Source: Pythium myriotylum
Taxonomy: Eukaryota; Oomycota; Peronosporomycetes; Pythiales; Pythiaceae
Direction: 5' to 3'
NCBI GenBank assembly: GCA_023091665.1
Contig: JALJCQ010000003.1
Coordinates: forward strand, 1,178,001-1,242,000
DNA length: 64,000 nucleotides
This document shows positions 61,585-64,000 of this stretch, piece after piece. The position numbers and the translations under genes were made by a program. Position 1 is the first letter of the stretch. Every line of letters starts with the position of its first letter. The notes under the pieces are model-generated. The model was not told the origin of the DNA and searched no databases. It saw only the letters and a program-made list of their open reading frames with translations.

Positions 61585-62226
61585 TTAGAATAAACCGCCT
61601 CCGCCGGTCTTCTTCTTGCTGAACATGTCTTTAAAGCCGCTCTTGCTCTTGGCGTCCTCCTCGTCCTGCTTCTTGGCCGCCGCGAGAGCCTTGAGTTCGT
61701 TGCGCACGGCCACGTTCTTGGGCTCGGCGGTCGCCAGCTTGGTCAGGATCGACTGCGCGCGTTCAAAGTGCTTGAGCTGCGCGAGCGCCTGGGCCTTGCG
61801 GAAGAGCGCCTTGCTATGGGCGGCGTCTTCGGCGAGCACTTTGTCGCAGAACTCGACGGCGCGTTCGGGGTTCGTGCCCATCTTGACGTAGCAGAAGGCC
61901 ATGTTGGACCAGCAGGCGATCTTGAGCTCCTGGATCTGCTGGCCTTGCTCGGCCGTGGCGTTCATGTTGGCGCTGCGGCTCGCGTACTGCGCCATGGCGT
62001 CGCCCTGCACGGAGAGCCCGTTGACGTAGGCGAAGACCTTGGCGTAGCGGTTGACGGCCGTCTTGAGCTCGCCGCGCTTGAAGTGCAGATTCGCCTGCTT
62101 CTTGAGCGTCTCGGCCTGCTCGATCTTCTCCGCGACCGAGAGCGGGCCCATCTGCGGCTTCCACTGCAGCAGCGCCGCCTCCTCCTGCTCGGGCGTCGTC
62201 GCCGACTTGGCCTCCTCCTCGCTCAT
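61585..62226 (-). CDS. TPR-repeat protein (TTC9/FKBP-type TPR)
   Basis: A 213-residue protein; ATG at complement 62224-62226 (MSEEEAKSATTPEQEE), an acidic start. TPR motifs: AETLKKQANLHFKRGELKTA at about 40-60, ACWSNMAFCYVKMGTNPERA at about 115-135 and SKALFRKAQALAQLKHFERA at about 150-170. A Lys-rich tail ends in FSKKKTGGGGLF. The three-repeat layout with a long first inter-repeat loop is that of TTC9 and FKBP51/52-like co-chaperone TPR domains, but there is no peptidyl-prolyl isomerase domain. It may bind the C-terminal EEVD of Hsp90/Hsp70; I did not verify the carboxylate-clamp residues. Cytosolic. Confidence 0.78.
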   Translation of the reverse strand: MSEEEAKSATTPEQEEAALLQWKPQMGPLSVAEKIEQAETLKKQANLHFKRGELKTAVNRYAKVFAYVNGLSVQGDAMAQYASRSANMNATAEQGQQIQELKIACWSNMAFCYVKMGTNPERAVEFCDKVLAEDAAHSKALFRKAQALAQLKHFERAQSILTKLATAEPKNVAVRNELKALAAAKKQDEEDAKSKSGFKDMFSKKKTGGGGLF

Positions 62227-62429
62227 ACTCGCCCCGCGGTCTTCCAGAATACCGTAATGTGTGTGACAGGAGCAGAACTTCGTACCCACCTTCGATTGGC
62301 TGAAACAAAACAACTCATTTTCCACCAATCCGAACCCGTAGGCGGTGCGTACCGGCGCGCCCCGCCAAAGTGCGTAGGTGCGTTGGCATCTTGCCCTTTT
62401 GGATCTCTTCAATCACGAGATCTTTGGCC
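62227..62429. promoter_or_regulatory. Bidirectional promoter region (TPR gene / PTB-like gene)
   Basis: 203 bp between divergent ATGs. It contains two CCAAT-type motifs, GATTGGCTG (about 62294) and CACCAATCC (about 62323), in opposite orientation. Confidence 0.45.
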
Positions 62430-64000
62430 ATGGCGTCCAAGGTGCTCTACGTCGAGCAGCTCCCGTCCCACTGGACAGAGGACGGACTGCGCGCCGCGCT
62501 CGCGCCCTACGGCGCCGTGCTCAAGATCGTGCTGCTGCGCAAGCGCAATGCCATCTACGCGGGCTACAACCCGACCACGCTCGAGCCCATCCGCGCCACG
62601 ACCATCCAGGCGCTCATCGAGGCCACGGACGTGGACGCGGCCGCGCAGATGCTCCAGCGCCTGCAAGACTCGCCGCTGATCGTGGACGACGGCAGGCACA
62701 CCGTCACGGCCAGCTACTCCAAGAACCAGGAGCTGCGCGAGCGACACGCCGTCTTCAGCGACCGCCAGCACCATGGCGCCGTTGGCGACGGCAACCGTAT
62801 CTTGCTCGTCACAGTGCAGAACCCAACCTACCCTATAACAACTGATCTCATCTATGGAGTCTTCCACACATACGGCAACGTCGAAAAGATCGTGGTCTTC
62901 GTCAAGCCCGTTGGCCTGCAGTGCCTTGTTCAGTTTGCATCACTCGACGAGGCGGTGTCAGCCAAGCACGCGCTAAATGGACTTTCCATCTTTCCTGATT
63001 GCTGCGGGCTAGTTATACACTTCTCAAATTTGCCGGTGGGTTGCTTGGCTGTGCTTCTTTACCTGCTTCAGTGCACACATATTCTAACGAGAACGGACGA
63101 CTCTCCCCCTCTCTTTGCCTCCCTTGTAGCAAGAGTTGATAGTCAAGGAGAACGGACAACGAACGAAAGATTTCACAAACCCAGATCTTCCAACACCCGT
63201 GAATGACTCGGCCGTGAACTCTGGCGGTGAATTGCTTATGGCACCCATTTATGGCTACGCGGCACCTGTTGCTGCTGTGTCTGCTGCTAGTATGGTCGCA
63301 GCAGGCCACCCTCACCATCATGCGCACGCACACCAGCACCACCCAGTTCCTCACCACGGGCATCCCCATTACCATCCCCAGCAACACCATCCCCACCAGC
63401 TTCCTCACCAACAGCACATCCACCCTCACTCGGTGATGATGCCTCCTCCAGCGATCGTTCCCGGCGCCGTCACCGGTCGAGATGTCGTCTCGCCGGTATT
63501 GCTTGTCTGCAACTTGCACGAATCTGTGACGTGTGATCATCTCTTCCACCTCTTCTCCTGCTACGGCAATGTTGCCCGGGTGAAGAAGCTCGCAGCAAAG
63601 TCTGACCACGCTCTCGTGCAGTTTTCCAACCAGCTCGCAGCTCAATCCGCGCTGGTACATCTGCGAGGATTCACTCTGCTAGGCCGCTCGCTGGAGATCA
63701 GCTACTCAAAGCACGCGTATATTGCAATACGACCAGTGGCTCCGACCTCTAGCGTCGCAGTAGGCGACCCGGCAGAAGATGCTGCGAACAGCGCCGAGTC
63801 CAGTTCCACAGATGCCTCGCTGCTGAAGGAGTACGGGCAGAGCGCGAATCGCTTCACAGGCAAGTATGCGAACGGCACCAAACACATCTACAGTCCGACC
63901 AAGATCGTCCACGTGTCGAATCTCGACGAGTCGATCACCGCCGAGGTCTGTGGAGCTCTGCGGCTGGCTTGCTGCCGTGCGCTAGACTGACGAGCGTTCT
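62430..64000 (+). CDS. PTB / hnRNP L-like RNA-binding protein (3' partial)
   Basis: Exon 1 is 62430-63035 and exon 2 starts at 63130, after a 94-nt intron (GTGGGT...TTGTAG). RRM1 is residues about 3-95 (KVLYVEQLPSHWTEDGLRAA), RRM2 about 122-205 (ILLVTVQNPTYPITTDLIYG). A linker with KENGQRTKDFTNPDLP is typical of PTB-type RRM2-RRM3 joints. It is followed by a very His-rich stretch (63313-63435), then RRM3 (LLVCNLHESVTCDHLFHLFS) and the first strand of RRM4 (TKIVHVSNLDESITAE). The frame closes at 63990, but the last residues after GAG at 63948 do not look like RRM4, so I take GTCTGT at 63949 as a likely donor, with the gene continuing past the window. Predicted nuclear splicing or mRNA regulator. 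Confidence 0.82.

Overview
The window is nuclear DNA of a flagellated (zoosporic) eukaryote, most likely an oomycete. Genes are compact, with short GT-AG introns (58 to 94 nt) and intergenic gaps of tens to hundreds of bases. The gene content includes axonemal proteins (CFAP57, PACRG), an RWP-RK transcription factor and a CHAT/NTPase/SH2 signalling protein. No species can be assigned from sequence alone.

Bases 1 to 37853 are one repetitive locus. It is a head-to-tail array of 1.16 to 1.42 kb units, each ending in an intact tRNA-Phe(GAA) gene on the minus strand; 16 such genes lie in the window. The array is interrupted by three copies of a non-LTR (LINE) retrotransposon on the plus strand: one cut by the left edge, and two that are full length (both 7341 bp). 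Every copy sits at the same base of the tRNA gene and is flanked by a 17-bp target duplication made of the first 17 nt of the tRNA. The insertion therefore leaves the neighbouring tRNA-Phe complete, with the LINE 5' end abutting its first nucleotide. The LINE has ORF1 (RNA-binding/gag-like) and ORF2 (APE endonuclease, reverse transcriptase, C-terminal zinc knuckle). Its 3' UTR carries an antisense tRNA-like segment with A-box and B-box matches.

Bases 38104 to 39189 hold a small DNA transposon with perfect 14-bp terminal inverted repeats between TTAA sites (piggyBac/Kolobok-type ends). Inside it is a broken tyrosine-recombinase (Crypton-like) reading frame and three copies of a 16-17 bp palindrome.

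From about 39.8 kb to the right edge the DNA is gene-dense and essentially single copy: a small Stc1-like zinc protein (-), TRAPPC10/Trs130 (+), COX5B-like cytochrome oxidase subunit (+), an RWP-RK plus SHAQKYF-Myb fusion (-), a secreted TIM-barrel/FGE-like protein (+), a CHAT-NTPase-STAT-type SH2 protein (-), CFAP57 (+), PACRG (-), an F-box/LRR protein (-), a TMCO4/DUF726-like hydrolase (+), a TPR protein (-) and a PTB/hnRNP-L-like RRM protein (+, running off the window). Most neighbours are divergent or convergent pairs with very short gaps; one convergent pair overlaps by 7 coding bases. CFAP57 and PACRG, both axonemal, are convergent neighbours.
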